DNA of 64,000 nucleotides from Mycobacterium kansasii ATCC 12478. Lineage in GTDB: Bacteria; Actinomycetota; Actinomycetes; Mycobacteriales; Mycobacteriaceae. A model generated the notes under the pieces. The model saw only the letters and a list, made by a program, of their open reading frames with translations. It did not search any database and was not told where the DNA came from. The translations under genes were made by a program, and so were the position numbers. Location: positions 3,410,001 through 3,474,000 of the forward strand of contig NC_022663.1 in the NCBI RefSeq assembly GCF_000157895.3, read 5' to 3'. Of the stretch, positions 56,238-64,000 are shown piece after piece (the stretch's first letter is position 1; every line of letters starts with the position of its first letter).

Positions 56238-57233
56238 TCATGTGGCAGGGGCGGTGGGGCCGTTGAGCACCTGCAGCATGTCCGGCTTCATGGCGACCAG
56301 TTGCTGGTTCCAGTAAGGCCATGAATGCGTTCCGTTCGTCGGGAAGTTGAACACCCCGTTGCGGCCGCCCGAGGCCAGGTAGGTGTCCCGGAAGGTTTGG
56401 TTGGTGCGCAGCGTCAGGCCTTCGAGGAACTTGGCCGGCATGTTGTCGCCACCGAGGTCGCTGGGGGTGCCGTTGCCGCAGTACACCCAGACTCGAGTGT
56501 TGTTGGCTACCAGTCGTGGAATTTGAATCATCGGGTCATTGCGCTTCCACGCCGGGTCGGTGGACGGGCCCCACATGCTGTTGGCGTTGTAACCGCCGGA
56601 GTCGTTCATGGCCAGGCCGATCAGTGTCGGCCACCAGCCTTCGGACGGGTTGAGGAATCCCGACAACGACGCCGCGTATGGGAATTGCTGCGGGTAGTAC
56701 GCGGCCATGATCAGCGCCGAACCGCCCGACATCGAAAGGCCCACCGCCGCATTGCCGACCGGTGAAACGCCCTTGTTGGCCTGTAGCCAGGCGGGCATTT
56801 CCCTGGTGAGGAAGGTCTCCCACTTGTAGGTGTAACTCTGACCGTTGCCCTGCGAAGGCTGGTACCAGTCGCTGTAGAAGCTGGACTGGCCGCCGACTGG
56901 CATGACCACCGACAGGCCGGATTGGTAGAACTCTTCGAACGCGGGGGTGTTGATGTCCCAACCGCTGTAGTCGTCCTGTGCGCGAAGACCGTCCAGCAGG
57001 TAGACGGAATGCGGTCCGCCGCCTTGGAATTGGACCTTGATGTTGCGGCCCATCGACGGCGACGGGATCTGCAGATACTCGACTGGAAGGCCCGGCCTGG
57101 AGAACGCGGCCGCGGGCACCGAGCCGCCGACGGCGCCGATCACACCGGATAGCAGGGCGGCCCCCACCGCCGCGATACCCAGCCGGCGGGGCATGGTTTT
57201 CGCTGCGCCACGCAGCTTTTCAACGAACTTCAT
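56238..57233 (-). CDS. fbpC: Antigen 85C mycolyltransferase FbpC
   Basis: A 331-residue secreted alpha/beta hydrolase. A signal peptide of about 43 residues ends at VPAAAFSRPGLP. The nucleophile Ser169 is in VGLSMSGGSAL, and the His of the triad is in GTHSWPYW near residue 306. FbpC transfers mycolic acids to arabinogalactan and trehalose outside the membrane. It matches Rv0129c by sequence and position. It ends in GPTAPAT, short of the longer tail of some 85C proteins. Confidence 0.95.
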   Translation of the reverse strand: MKFVEKLRGAAKTMPRRLGIAAVGAALLSGVIGAVGGSVPAAAFSRPGLPVEYLQIPSPSMGRNIKVQFQGGGPHSVYLLDGLRAQDDYSGWDINTPAFEEFYQSGLSVVMPVGGQSSFYSDWYQPSQGNGQSYTYKWETFLTREMPAWLQANKGVSPVGNAAVGLSMSGGSALIMAAYYPQQFPYAASLSGFLNPSEGWWPTLIGLAMNDSGGYNANSMWGPSTDPAWKRNDPMIQIPRLVANNTRVWVYCGNGTPSDLGGDNMPAKFLEGLTLRTNQTFRDTYLASGGRNGVFNFPTNGTHSWPYWNQQLVAMKPDMLQVLNGPTAPAT

Positions 57234-57783
57234 GGCTTGTAACCCATCCCAACTCTCGTCTGCCGCATGTCGCGGTCGAACCTGTCTTGGGCGAGTGAAA
57301 CACAGCAGGGCGCCGCGGCGGGTCTGTCGCCGCCGAAGCGGGACATCGCGGTTGGCTAACGATTGGGCGTCGGCCCGGAATCGGCTCGTCCAGTTGACGA
57401 TTGGCGGTCAACTCGATTGAGCGTCGCGTGTTGTTCAACGGGACCGCGCATCGGCGGCCGACGAGCTTGCTCTCCAGGTCATGCGTAATGACGCTGTTTG
57501 TGGTGTGAACAATACGAGGCTCCTTGCTGAGCACAACGCCGCAGGGGTGCCACTCGATTCGGCAATCCTGACCGCGCACCACTAGCCTGCTGTGAGCACG
57601 CCCCTGGTCTACTGTGAGTGCACTGCGCCTAATGTCGGTGCGTTACTATGCATTTCGAATTGATAACGGACTGCGGGTCTTCATGAAGTAGTGCCGCATG
57701 CACGCGGCGGCATCCTCGGTTCCGCGACCACCGTGCGGGAAATCCGGTTCCCATCCAATTGAAAGTTCTTTTGAGGGTGACTA
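57234..57783. other. Intergenic region upstream of fbpC
   Basis: A 550-bp divergent spacer. It has lower GC than its neighbours, especially after 57600. Short Arg/Cys-rich open frames occur on the minus strand but have no protein-like composition. It probably contains the fbpC promoter; no confident boxes or palindromes were found. Confidence 0.5.
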
Positions 57784-58643
57784 TTGAGTGATAAGGCCGG
57801 TCCGACGGCACGGATCGTGGATCCATGGTTTCTATTCGCAACAGTAATTCTGACACTTCTGTGTTTAGCCATGCTCCTCCAGAACATCAACACCGTGTGG
57901 GGGTGGGTACTGTTTAGTGGTTCCATCGCACCGGTTTATGCCACTGTCTACAAGACGGTGCTCTTCACCAAAGCGGTGCTCTTTCACCGAGAGTGGGCAC
58001 GCGAGACGCCGCTGCAGCGCCGCTATTCTGCGGATGCTCCGGGGGTGGCTATCATTATTGCTTCCCACCAAGAGCCATTCGAGGTGGCCAAGATGACATT
58101 TGATTGCGCGTACCTGACCCGTACCACGGTCCACGTGAAGTCATTGTCGTCGATAATTCACCCGATACAAACAGCACTGACTTCACCCGGTGGCGGCAGT
58201 ACGTCCAGTCGCACGCAGAAAAAGACAACGACATTCGCGTCGTATTCCGCCACAACTGTCGGAAGGGCGGGCTGAAGCCGGGCAATGTCGATCTCGCGCA
58301 GACTTTGATTGAGGCGGCGCAATATGTTGTCCTCCTTGATGTTGATTCGTCACTTCCCATGCACGGCAATTTTCTGGCTCGCGCGGTCAACGAGTTCGAG
58401 CAAGATGATCGACTTGGCGTATTGCAGTTCCACACGATGGCGACCAATGACCACTTCAATCGCTTGACCGGACCAGTTGCCGTCGCCCAGAATGCGTTGC
58501 GTATCGAACATCTGATCCGTGCCAACGGCGGATTCGCCATGTTCTATGGGCCTCGGTCGGCCGAGTTGCGGCGCGGGGACTTTACCGCGGGCCGGCAGTC
58601 GCCACCGCAGCGCCGTGACCGGTGGCTTCATCGGCTGCGGTAG
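57784..58643 (+). pseudogene. Frameshifted glycosyltransferase (family 2 / cellulose-synthase-like)
   Basis: One frame from 57784 carries two membrane helices (FLFATVILTLLCLAMLLQNI, WVLFSGSIAPVYATVYKTVLF) and the GT-A start (VAIIIASHQEPFEVAKMTFD). Near 58115 the protein continues in another frame with REVIVVDNSPDTNSTDFTRW, GLKPGNVDLAQ, then VVLLDVDSSLP (DxD) and RANGGFAMFYG. After about 58550 it dissolves into Arg-rich sequence, and the QxxRW region is absent. So it has one frameshift and a truncated C-terminus. AT-richer than its surroundings, it lies where fbpC and Rv0130 are adjacent in M. tuberculosis. Confidence 0.75.
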
Positions 58644-58725
58644 GTGATCTGGGCTAATCGGTGCGTCCGGCAATCAGCAGCAACCGAACCCGATCTATGC
58701 TTACCCCCGACCAGAGGAGACATTC

Positions 58726-59181
58726 ATGCGCACCTTCGAGTCCGTTGCCGACCTGGCCGCCGCCGCGGGTGAGACCATCGGGCAGAGCGACTGGGTGACC
58801 ATCACTCAAGAAGACGTCAATCTGTTTGCCGACGCCACCGGTGATCACCAATGGATCCACGTGGACCCGGAACGAGCGGCCAAAGGCCCGTTCGGCACGA
58901 CCATTGCCCACGGCTTCATGACGCTGTCACTTCTGCCGCGGTTGCAGCATGACATGTACACGGTCAAAGGGATCAAACTGGCAATCAATTACGGACTCAA
59001 CAAGGTTCGCTTTCCCGCGCCGGTTCCTGTCGGCTCCAGGGTACGGGCGCAGAGTTCGTTGGTCGGCGTCGAAGACCTCGGTAACGGCGCCGTGCAGGCC
59101 ACGGTGTCGACCACAGTCGAGATAGCGGGTTCGCCCAAGCCCGCATGCGTTGCCGAAAGCGTCGTTCGCTACATCTCCTGA
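58726..59181 (+). CDS. htdZ: (R)-specific enoyl-CoA hydratase HtdZ (MaoC-like)
   Basis: A 151-residue hot-dog-fold hydratase, the same length as Rv0130. The hydratase motif is FADATGDHQWIHVDPERA, with catalytic Asp and His near residues 40-45, followed by GPFGTTIAHGFMTLSL. It hydrates trans-2-enoyl-CoA to (R)-3-hydroxyacyl-CoA. AGAGGAG precedes the ATG. Convergent with fadE1 (32-bp gap). Confidence 0.94.
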   Translation: MRTFESVADLAAAAGETIGQSDWVTITQEDVNLFADATGDHQWIHVDPERAAKGPFGTTIAHGFMTLSLLPRLQHDMYTVKGIKLAINYGLNKVRFPAPVPVGSRVRAQSSLVGVEDLGNGAVQATVSTTVEIAGSPKPACVAESVVRYIS

Positions 59182-59213
59182 GCGCAGTCGCGCGAGACAT
59201 AAACCAGGGGCCG

Positions 59214-60518
59214 TCAGAACTCGGCGACCGCGTGCTCCAGGCGCTCGGCCAACCGGGCCTCAGCGGCCGCCCGGCGCGTCGGGATGTGCTGCGATGGGAA
59301 AGGTGTTGTCACCGGCTCATATTCCCGCAGGGTACGCCGCGCCACCGTCATCTTGTGCAGCTCAGTGGCGCCATCGGCAATGCCCAGTGATTCGGCGCCA
59401 ACCAACATCTTGACGAACGGCATCTCGTCGGAGACCCCCAGCGCGCCATGCAGATGCATGGCGCGCTGCGCCACATCATGCAGCACCTGGGGCATCGCGA
59501 CTTTCACCGCCGCGATGTCGCGGCGAACCTTCTGGTAGTCGTGGTGTTTGTCGATCAGCCACGCCGTCCGCAGCACCAGCAGCCGGAACTGCTCGATCTG
59601 GATCCAACTGTCGGCGATCTTCTCTTGGGTCATCTGGAAATCGGCCAGCCGTCCATGCCGCGTCTTACGTGACACCGCGCGCTCACACATCATGTCGAAT
59701 GCCCTGCGCGCCAGGGCAATTGTGCGCATCGCGTGATGGATGCGGCCGCCGCCGAGCCGCGTTTGCGCAATCATGAACGCCTGGCCTTCCCCGCCCAGCA
59801 CATGATCGGCCGGCACCCGGACGTCGTGGTAACGGACGTAGCCGTGGCTGGCATGCTTGGACGATTCGGCACCCACACCGACATTGCGGACGATCTCGAT
59901 CCCGGGTGTCTCGCCAGGAACGATGAACAGCGACATCTTCTCGTGGGTATGGGCCTCGGGGTTGGTGACGGCCATGACGATGAAGAACGACGCGTGCTTG
60001 GCATTGGTGGAAAACCACTTCTCGCCGTTGATGATCCAGCTGTCCCCATCGCGGGTCGCGGCAGTGACGAACAGGCCGGGATCCGAGCCGCCCTGCGGTT
60101 CGGTCATCGAGTAGCACGACGTGATCTCGCCGTCCAGCAGCGGCTGCAGGTAGCGCGCTTTCTGTTCCTCGGTGCCGAAGAGTGCGAGGATCTCGGCGTT
60201 GCCGGAGTCCGGCGCCTGGCAGCCGAACACCGACGGCGCCCACCGCGAGCGCCCGAGGATCTCGTTGAGCAGCGCCAGCTTGACCTGACCGAAGCCTTGG
60301 CCGCCGAGTTCCGGCCGCAGATGTGCGGCCCATAGTCCCTGGTCCTTCACCTGCTGCTGCAACGGCCGCAGGACCGTCATCGTCTCGGGATTCTTTTTGT
60401 CATACGGATCGAGCGCCACCAGATCCAGCGGTTCCACCTCGCCGGCCATGAACTTCTCGACCCAATCGAGTTTCGCCTGGTATTCCGGCTCTGTTTCGAA
60501 ATCCCACACCGTCGTCAA
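59214..60518 (-). CDS. fadE1: Acyl-CoA dehydrogenase FadE1
   Basis: A 434-residue acyl-CoA dehydrogenase. N-terminal helices come first, then the flavin-binding strand CYSMTEPQGGSDPG and WFSTNAKHASFFI. The C-terminal bundle carries the substrate region (QRAMHLHGALGVSDEMPF). It oxidises acyl-CoA to trans-2-enoyl-CoA with FAD and passes electrons to ETF. Pattern and context match Rv0131c. The TTG at 60518 (just after GGAGGACGG) is preferred; GTG at 60509 is an alternative. It could work with HtdZ on the same acyl chain. Confidence 0.93.
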   Translation of the reverse strand: MTTVWDFETEPEYQAKLDWVEKFMAGEVEPLDLVALDPYDKKNPETMTVLRPLQQQVKDQGLWAAHLRPELGGQGFGQVKLALLNEILGRSRWAPSVFGCQAPDSGNAEILALFGTEEQKARYLQPLLDGEITSCYSMTEPQGGSDPGLFVTAATRDGDSWIINGEKWFSTNAKHASFFIVMAVTNPEAHTHEKMSLFIVPGETPGIEIVRNVGVGAESSKHASHGYVRYHDVRVPADHVLGGEGQAFMIAQTRLGGGRIHHAMRTIALARRAFDMMCERAVSRKTRHGRLADFQMTQEKIADSWIQIEQFRLLVLRTAWLIDKHHDYQKVRRDIAAVKVAMPQVLHDVAQRAMHLHGALGVSDEMPFVKMLVGAESLGIADGATELHKMTVARRTLREYEPVTTPFPSQHIPTRRAAAEARLAERLEHAVAEF

Positions 60519-60672
60519 CCGTCCTCCGGCGCAGCGTCGCACCGGCATTGTTGATGGAGCTACCCCATCGTAAGGGCGGTGGTGGGTCTGGCAAGGCCGC
60601 AACATCCGCGGGGCCGGATCGCGGCCGCAGTTTTCGCGTCACGACCCGGACCGCACGAGAATCTCCAAACAA

Positions 60673-60894
60673 TCAGAGTCTTTGTGCGAGGAGTTGTTTG
60701 GCCAGTTCGGCACCCTTGCGGCTGTCGGCTTGTGCCTTGCGGAACAAGTCGGCCGTCTCCCGGTCGTCGTCACGCTCGGCATCTTCGATGTAGGTCTCCA
60801 GTCGGAGCGCGTTGTCCAGGCACTGTTCGGTGTACCAGATCAGGTTGTAAGTCTTGTCGCGGGTGCCGGTCACATGACCCGTTTCGATGCTCAC
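60673..60894 (-). CDS. Small helical conserved protein
   Basis: A 73-residue, strongly charged, mostly helical protein (NLIWYTEQCLDNALRLETYI, then AERDDDRETADLFRKAQADS and KGAELAKQLL). The GTG at 60894 follows GGGAGG, so this start is preferred over longer readings to 61002, which are Arg/Pro-rich. Length and helices suggest a small coiled helical bundle; function unknown. Confidence 0.75.
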   Translation of the reverse strand: MSIETGHVTGTRDKTYNLIWYTEQCLDNALRLETYIEDAERDDDRETADLFRKAQADSRKGAELAKQLLAQRL

Positions 60895-61152
60895 CGGTGG
60901 TCCTCCCTCCGTCGGTATCAGTTGCGATACCGAGTGAGCTACCCACCCGTGCCATGTTTCAAACGGCCTCGACAAGGCCGATTTCCGTTGGCGGATAGGC
61001 ACTTCGGCTTAGGCTGGCCAAGCACGGCCGCAGCTATCTGCGCGTGGGGCTCGGATCAGTCGAGGAGATTGTCGCGGATATGTGAGCACGTGAGACCATC
61101 CGGATCTAAGGGGCGGTGCACCCGTCCGGGATTGCGGCTCAAGGCCGATTCG

Positions 61153-62244
61153 CTAGCGCAGCTTGGGCAAGACGTTGGTGCCGTAGAACTGAATGGCGAC
61201 GGTGGGGTCGTCCTGCGGAAAGTGCAGAAACGGTATGGCACCGGCATCGATCACCGCTTGCACCGCGCCGATATGGGTCGACGGGTCGGTGCCGACGGCC
61301 CAGTTGGCGAGCACCTTTTCGATCGGGTTCGACTCGGCGGCACGCTGGATCTCTACCGGGTTGGGTTGGTCGACGGCCCCGGCGGTAAATCGCCACAGGC
61401 CGGCGGCCCGGGTAGCCGCCGTGTGGTCACCGACGACAGCGAACAGCTCGGCACGCTTCCCGAGATTCGCGGGGTCGCGCCCGGCGGCTGCTGCGCCCGC
61501 TGCGAACGCGGCAAGCAGCCGCGGATTCTTGAGGTCGCCGGCTTGGGTAATCCAGCCGTCCCCGTGCCGGCCGGCCAGCGCTGCGCTTTTGGGACCGCTG
61601 GCGGCCACGAAGATCGGCGGTGGCGTGGCGGGCAGGTCGTAGAGTTTTAGAGCGTTCGTCTGAAAATAACGTCCGTCGAACGAAATTCGCTCACCGCTCC
61701 ACAGCTGGCGGATCAGCTTGATGGCCTCGACCAGCCGGTCGTGGCGCTCCCGGTAGGAACCGAACGTGTTGGTGGCGGCCTGTTCGTTGAGTCGCTCACC
61801 AGTGCCGAGCCCTAAGAACACCCGTCCCGGACTCAGCATTGCCAACGAGGCGAAAGCCTGGGCCACCGTGGCCGGATGGTAGCGGTAAGTAGGGCAGGTC
61901 ACCCCGCTGCCGAACGAGATACGAGTGGTGCTTTGACCCACTAACGCCAAGGTCAGCCAGGGAAACATCGAGTGACCCTGATTGTCCTGCCACGGCTGAA
62001 GGTGGTCACTGGCCCAGACGTACCCAAACCCGGCACTTTCGGCGGCCCGGGCTTGCGCCACCAGCTGATCGGTTCGGAACTGTTCGTGCGACAACACGAT
62101 TCCAATGTCCCCGGCCGGCGTGGGGCGAGTCGACTCGCCGGTCGACTCGCCGCGGGTGCCGCACCCGGCGGATACTGTGCCCGCCCCCAGCACGCCGGTC
62201 CCGGCGGCTAGTCGCGCGAACGTCCGTCGCGAGATCCCGGTCAT
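61153..62244 (-). CDS. fgd2: F420-dependent hydroxymycolate dehydrogenase Fgd2
   Basis: A 363-residue luciferase-fold F420 enzyme. The N-terminus is a twin-arginine signal (SRRTFARLAAG) followed by Cys28, a possible though imperfect lipoprotein site. The barrel carries GFGYVWASDHLQPWQ, ISFGSGVTCPTYRYHPATVAQAFASL and GRVFLGLGTGERLNE. In M. tuberculosis the Tat-exported Rv0132c oxidises hydroxymycolic to ketomycolic acid in the envelope. Synteny and length (360 aa there) fit. Divergent from the GNAT gene. Confidence 0.93.
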   Translation of the reverse strand: MTGISRRTFARLAAGTGVLGAGTVSAGCGTRGESTGESTRPTPAGDIGIVLSHEQFRTDQLVAQARAAESAGFGYVWASDHLQPWQDNQGHSMFPWLTLALVGQSTTRISFGSGVTCPTYRYHPATVAQAFASLAMLSPGRVFLGLGTGERLNEQAATNTFGSYRERHDRLVEAIKLIRQLWSGERISFDGRYFQTNALKLYDLPATPPPIFVAASGPKSAALAGRHGDGWITQAGDLKNPRLLAAFAAGAAAAGRDPANLGKRAELFAVVGDHTAATRAAGLWRFTAGAVDQPNPVEIQRAAESNPIEKVLANWAVGTDPSTHIGAVQAVIDAGAIPFLHFPQDDPTVAIQFYGTNVLPKLR

Positions 62245-62435
62245 CGGCTCCGACTACCCCTCACGCGACCTGTCACACCATCGAGCTTGCCTCACGCTGG
62301 CCGGCTGCGACAGCCGTCGGCGCACCGGGCTCCGCCGCGCACGGAGCTGTGTCGAAGCGACTGACCAGCATGGCCGATCGGGCCCGCCGAGACGCCGATT
62401 GGCCGATCCGTCGACGCGACCACTAGTTTGGGCTG

Positions 62436-63041
62436 GTGACCCCCCAGGCGCGCCCAGCGCACAAGGCCGACATCCGCGATCTGTCCCGCACCCTGGCTCG
62501 CGCCTTCTACGACGACCCGGTGATGACGTGGTTGCTTCCCCACGACAAGTCCCGGCTCGCGCACCTGCATCGGGTGTTCGCGGCGATGACCCGGCACCAC
62601 CATCTGGCCCACGGCGGCGTCGAGGTGGCGTGCGAGGGCGCCGGCGTCGGCGCAGCCGCCCTGTGGGATCCGCCGAATCAATGGCGGGAGACCCGCCGGG
62701 CGGAGCTGGCCATGACCCCGGCATTCTTGCGTGTGTTCGGCTTTCGCGGAGGGACCGCACGCGCGGTCCAGGAGGCGATGAAGCGCGCGCATCCCGAAGA
62801 ACCGCACTGGTACCTGGCCGTCATCGGCAGCGACCCGGGCGTGCGCGGGCGGGGATTTGGTCAGGCCTTGATGCGGTCGCGGCTGGACCGCTGCGACGCC
62901 GAGTACTGCCCGGCCTATCTCGAGTCCTCGAAACCCGAAAACATTCCGTATTACGAACGTTTCGGATTCACCGTCACCGGCGAGATCATGCTGCCGCGGG
63001 GCGGGCCGCCGATTTGGCCGATGTGGCGCGAACCGCGCTGA
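62436..63041 (+). CDS. GNAT-family acetyltransferase (Rv0133-like)
   Basis: A 201-residue GNAT protein, same length as Rv0133. The acetyl-CoA motif A reads YLAVIGSDPGVRGRGFGQAL (V-x-x-x-x-R-G-x-G), and the C-terminus has ENIPYYERFGFTVTGEI. The acceptor is unknown. GTG start at 62436. Confidence 0.92.
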   Translation: MTPQARPAHKADIRDLSRTLARAFYDDPVMTWLLPHDKSRLAHLHRVFAAMTRHHHLAHGGVEVACEGAGVGAAALWDPPNQWRETRRAELAMTPAFLRVFGFRGGTARAVQEAMKRAHPEEPHWYLAVIGSDPGVRGRGFGQALMRSRLDRCDAEYCPAYLESSKPENIPYYERFGFTVTGEIMLPRGGPPIWPMWREPR

Positions 63042-63108
63042 GCATCCCGGCCGGCAGCCGGTTCGGCGGGCCGGTTTAGCGGGTGAACGCTGCGGGCAAC
63101 CGTTGCCA

Positions 63109-63450
63109 ATGGCTACCGGTGAGCTGAGCGATCCCGCGGACTTCCCCGAGGAGGGCGGTCCCGGCGACACGCTCAACCCGAACGAATCCACCGACTCCGA
63201 CGAGCTCCGCAACGACGACGGTGACATCGTGGTGGACCCACCCGAGCACTGGAGCGAGGCCGACCGATTCGGCATGACGGCGCGCGAGCAGCGCGAAGGG
63301 CAATCCCTTGACGACCGACTTGCCGCCGAAGAACCGGACCGGCTGGACGGCTTGTGGGAAGAGGACGGCCCCGGGCGTGCCCATCGAGGCCAAATCGACG
63401 GTACGCCCGAGGACGGCGACTCGTTGTTCGAGGTCGTCGACGACGAGTGA
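63109..63450 (+). CDS. DUF5709-type acidic small protein
   Basis: A 113-residue, strongly acidic protein (ELRNDDGDIVVDPPEHWSEA, TAREQREGQSLDDRLAAEEPD) typical of actinobacterial DUF5709 proteins, often found near stress genes. The ATG at 63109 is chosen; a TTG 6 bp upstream is in frame. Mostly disordered by composition. It precedes a catalase gene by 83 bp, compatible with a stress role, which is inference. Confidence 0.8.
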   Translation: MATGELSDPADFPEEGGPGDTLNPNESTDSDELRNDDGDIVVDPPEHWSEADRFGMTAREQREGQSLDDRLAAEEPDRLDGLWEEDGPGRAHRGQIDGTPEDGDSLFEVVDDE

Positions 63451-63533
63451 CGGTCCCGGGCACAGCGGGCCCGCCGTTTGCCACGGCCTCAGCCGGGTAC
63501 CCAAGTCCGGAATTCCTAACGCTGGAGGGACGA

Positions 63534-64000
63534 ATGGCAGCCAACGACTCCAACCCGAAGCAACGACAGCTTGACGACTGCCGGCTAGACGGGAGCACCG
63601 GATACCTGACCACGCAGCAGGGCGTGCGAGTGGACCATACCGACGATGCACTTACCGCGGGGGAGCGTGGGCCCACCCTGCTCGAGGACTTCCATGCCCG
63701 GGAAAAGATCACCCACTTCGATCACGAGCGCATCCCCGAACGAGTGGTACACGCCCGCGGGGCCGGAGCATACGGATACTTCGAGCCCTATGACGATTGG
63801 CTTGCCGAATACACCGCGGCGAAATTCCTCACCACGCCGGGTAAGCAGACGCCGGTCTTCGTCCGGTTTTCCACCGTCGTGGGATCTCGCGGCTCGGCGG
63901 ACACCGTGCGCGATGTCCGCGGATTCGCCACCAAGTTCTACACCGACCAGGGCAACTACGACCTGGTGGGCAACAACTTCCCGGTGTTCTTCATCCAGGA
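63534..64000 (+). CDS. Catalase (heme, HPII-like), N-terminal part
   Basis: The window ends inside this gene after 155 codons. Seen: LTTQQGVRVDHTDDALTAGERGP, EKITHFDHERIPERVVHARG with the catalytic His in VVHARGAGAYGYFE, the VFVRFSTVVGSRGSADTVRDVRGFATKFYT heme-pocket segment and NLVGNNFPVFFIQ with the distal Asn. These residues define monofunctional catalases; the N-terminal style resembles the large-subunit clade. It would remove H2O2 in the cytoplasm. GGAGGG precedes the ATG at 63534. Confidence 0.93.
   Translation, partial: MAANDSNPKQRQLDDCRLDGSTGYLTTQQGVRVDHTDDALTAGERGPTLLEDFHAREKITHFDHERIPERVVHARGAGAYGYFEPYDDWLAEYTAAKFLTTPGKQTPVFVRFSTVVGSRGSADTVRDVRGFATKFYTDQGNYDLVGNNFPVFFIQ

Noticed and set aside
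57220..57582. A 120-codon minus frame upstream of fbpC
   Set aside because: Arg/Pro/Cys-rich, overlaps the fbpC start region, no ribosome-binding site; likely untranslated promoter DNA.

Overview
The window is high-GC actinobacterial DNA from a mycobacterium, probably a slow grower outside the M. tuberculosis complex. The evidence is a PE_PGRS protein, an antigen 85 (FbpC) gene, Fgd2, TreS/Mak, many FadD/FadE/SDR genes, leaderless-type promoters and long blocks collinear with M. tuberculosis Rv0103c-Rv0133 as I remember that map. No IS element, tRNA, rRNA or CRISPR was found.

Layout. 1-3.2 kb: a PrpF-family isomerase (runs off the left edge) divergent from an NAD-dependent epimerase, with four copies of one inverted repeat between them, then a TetR regulator. 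3.4-5.9 kb: CtpB metal ATPase and a small CxxC metallochaperone. 6.0-11.7 kb: a LipJ-like hydrolase/cyclase and TetR, divergent from an MpaB-type oxygenase, SDR and FadD operon. 11.7-20.8 kb: CtpI, a small Rv0108c-like protein, PE_PGRS1-like protein, a SnoaL-fold protein, a B-box rhomboid protease and an SRPBCC protein. 20.9-35.5 kb is an accessory block sitting where Rv0110 and Rv0111 are adjacent in M. tuberculosis. It holds a sulfide:quinone reductase-like flavoprotein behind a CsoR/CstR-like operator, a broken methyltransferase, and a ten-gene catabolic island: SMP-30-like, GntR, FadD and SDR on the minus strand; SDR, Rieske oxygenase, luciferase-like monooxygenase, BVMO-like monooxygenase, SDR and CaiB on the plus strand. 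35.7-41 kb: an Rv0111-type acyltransferase, an O-methyltransferase, then an M-box Mg2+ riboswitch leading to two small ORFs and a NRAMP-related transporter. 41.2-63 kb is mostly the conserved block ldtA, oxyS, oxcA, fadD7, fusA2, Rv0121c-like, pepA, treS, mak, fbpC, htdZ, fadE1, fgd2 and Rv0133, with small insertions (DUF2231, SnoaL and YoaK-type proteins, a broken glycosyltransferase). The right edge cuts a catalase gene.

How the genes work together. The catabolic island reads as a complete ring-opening pathway: oxygenation (Rieske), alcohol oxidation (SDR), Baeyer-Villiger oxidation, lactone handling (SMP-30/NHL propeller), CoA activation (FadD, CaiB) and beta-oxidation-type dehydrogenation (SDR). 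It looks controlled by its own HutC-type GntR through two near-identical sites in the divergent promoter. I do not recognise the pathway, and it is the best candidate here for an undescribed system. OxcA and FadD7 flanked by OxyS suggest an oxalate/oxalyl-CoA module. TreS and Mak feed maltose-1-phosphate to alpha-glucan synthesis. The M-box/NRAMP locus suggests Mg2+-regulated uptake. Functional statements rest on motifs read by eye and remembered family knowledge; no database search was run.
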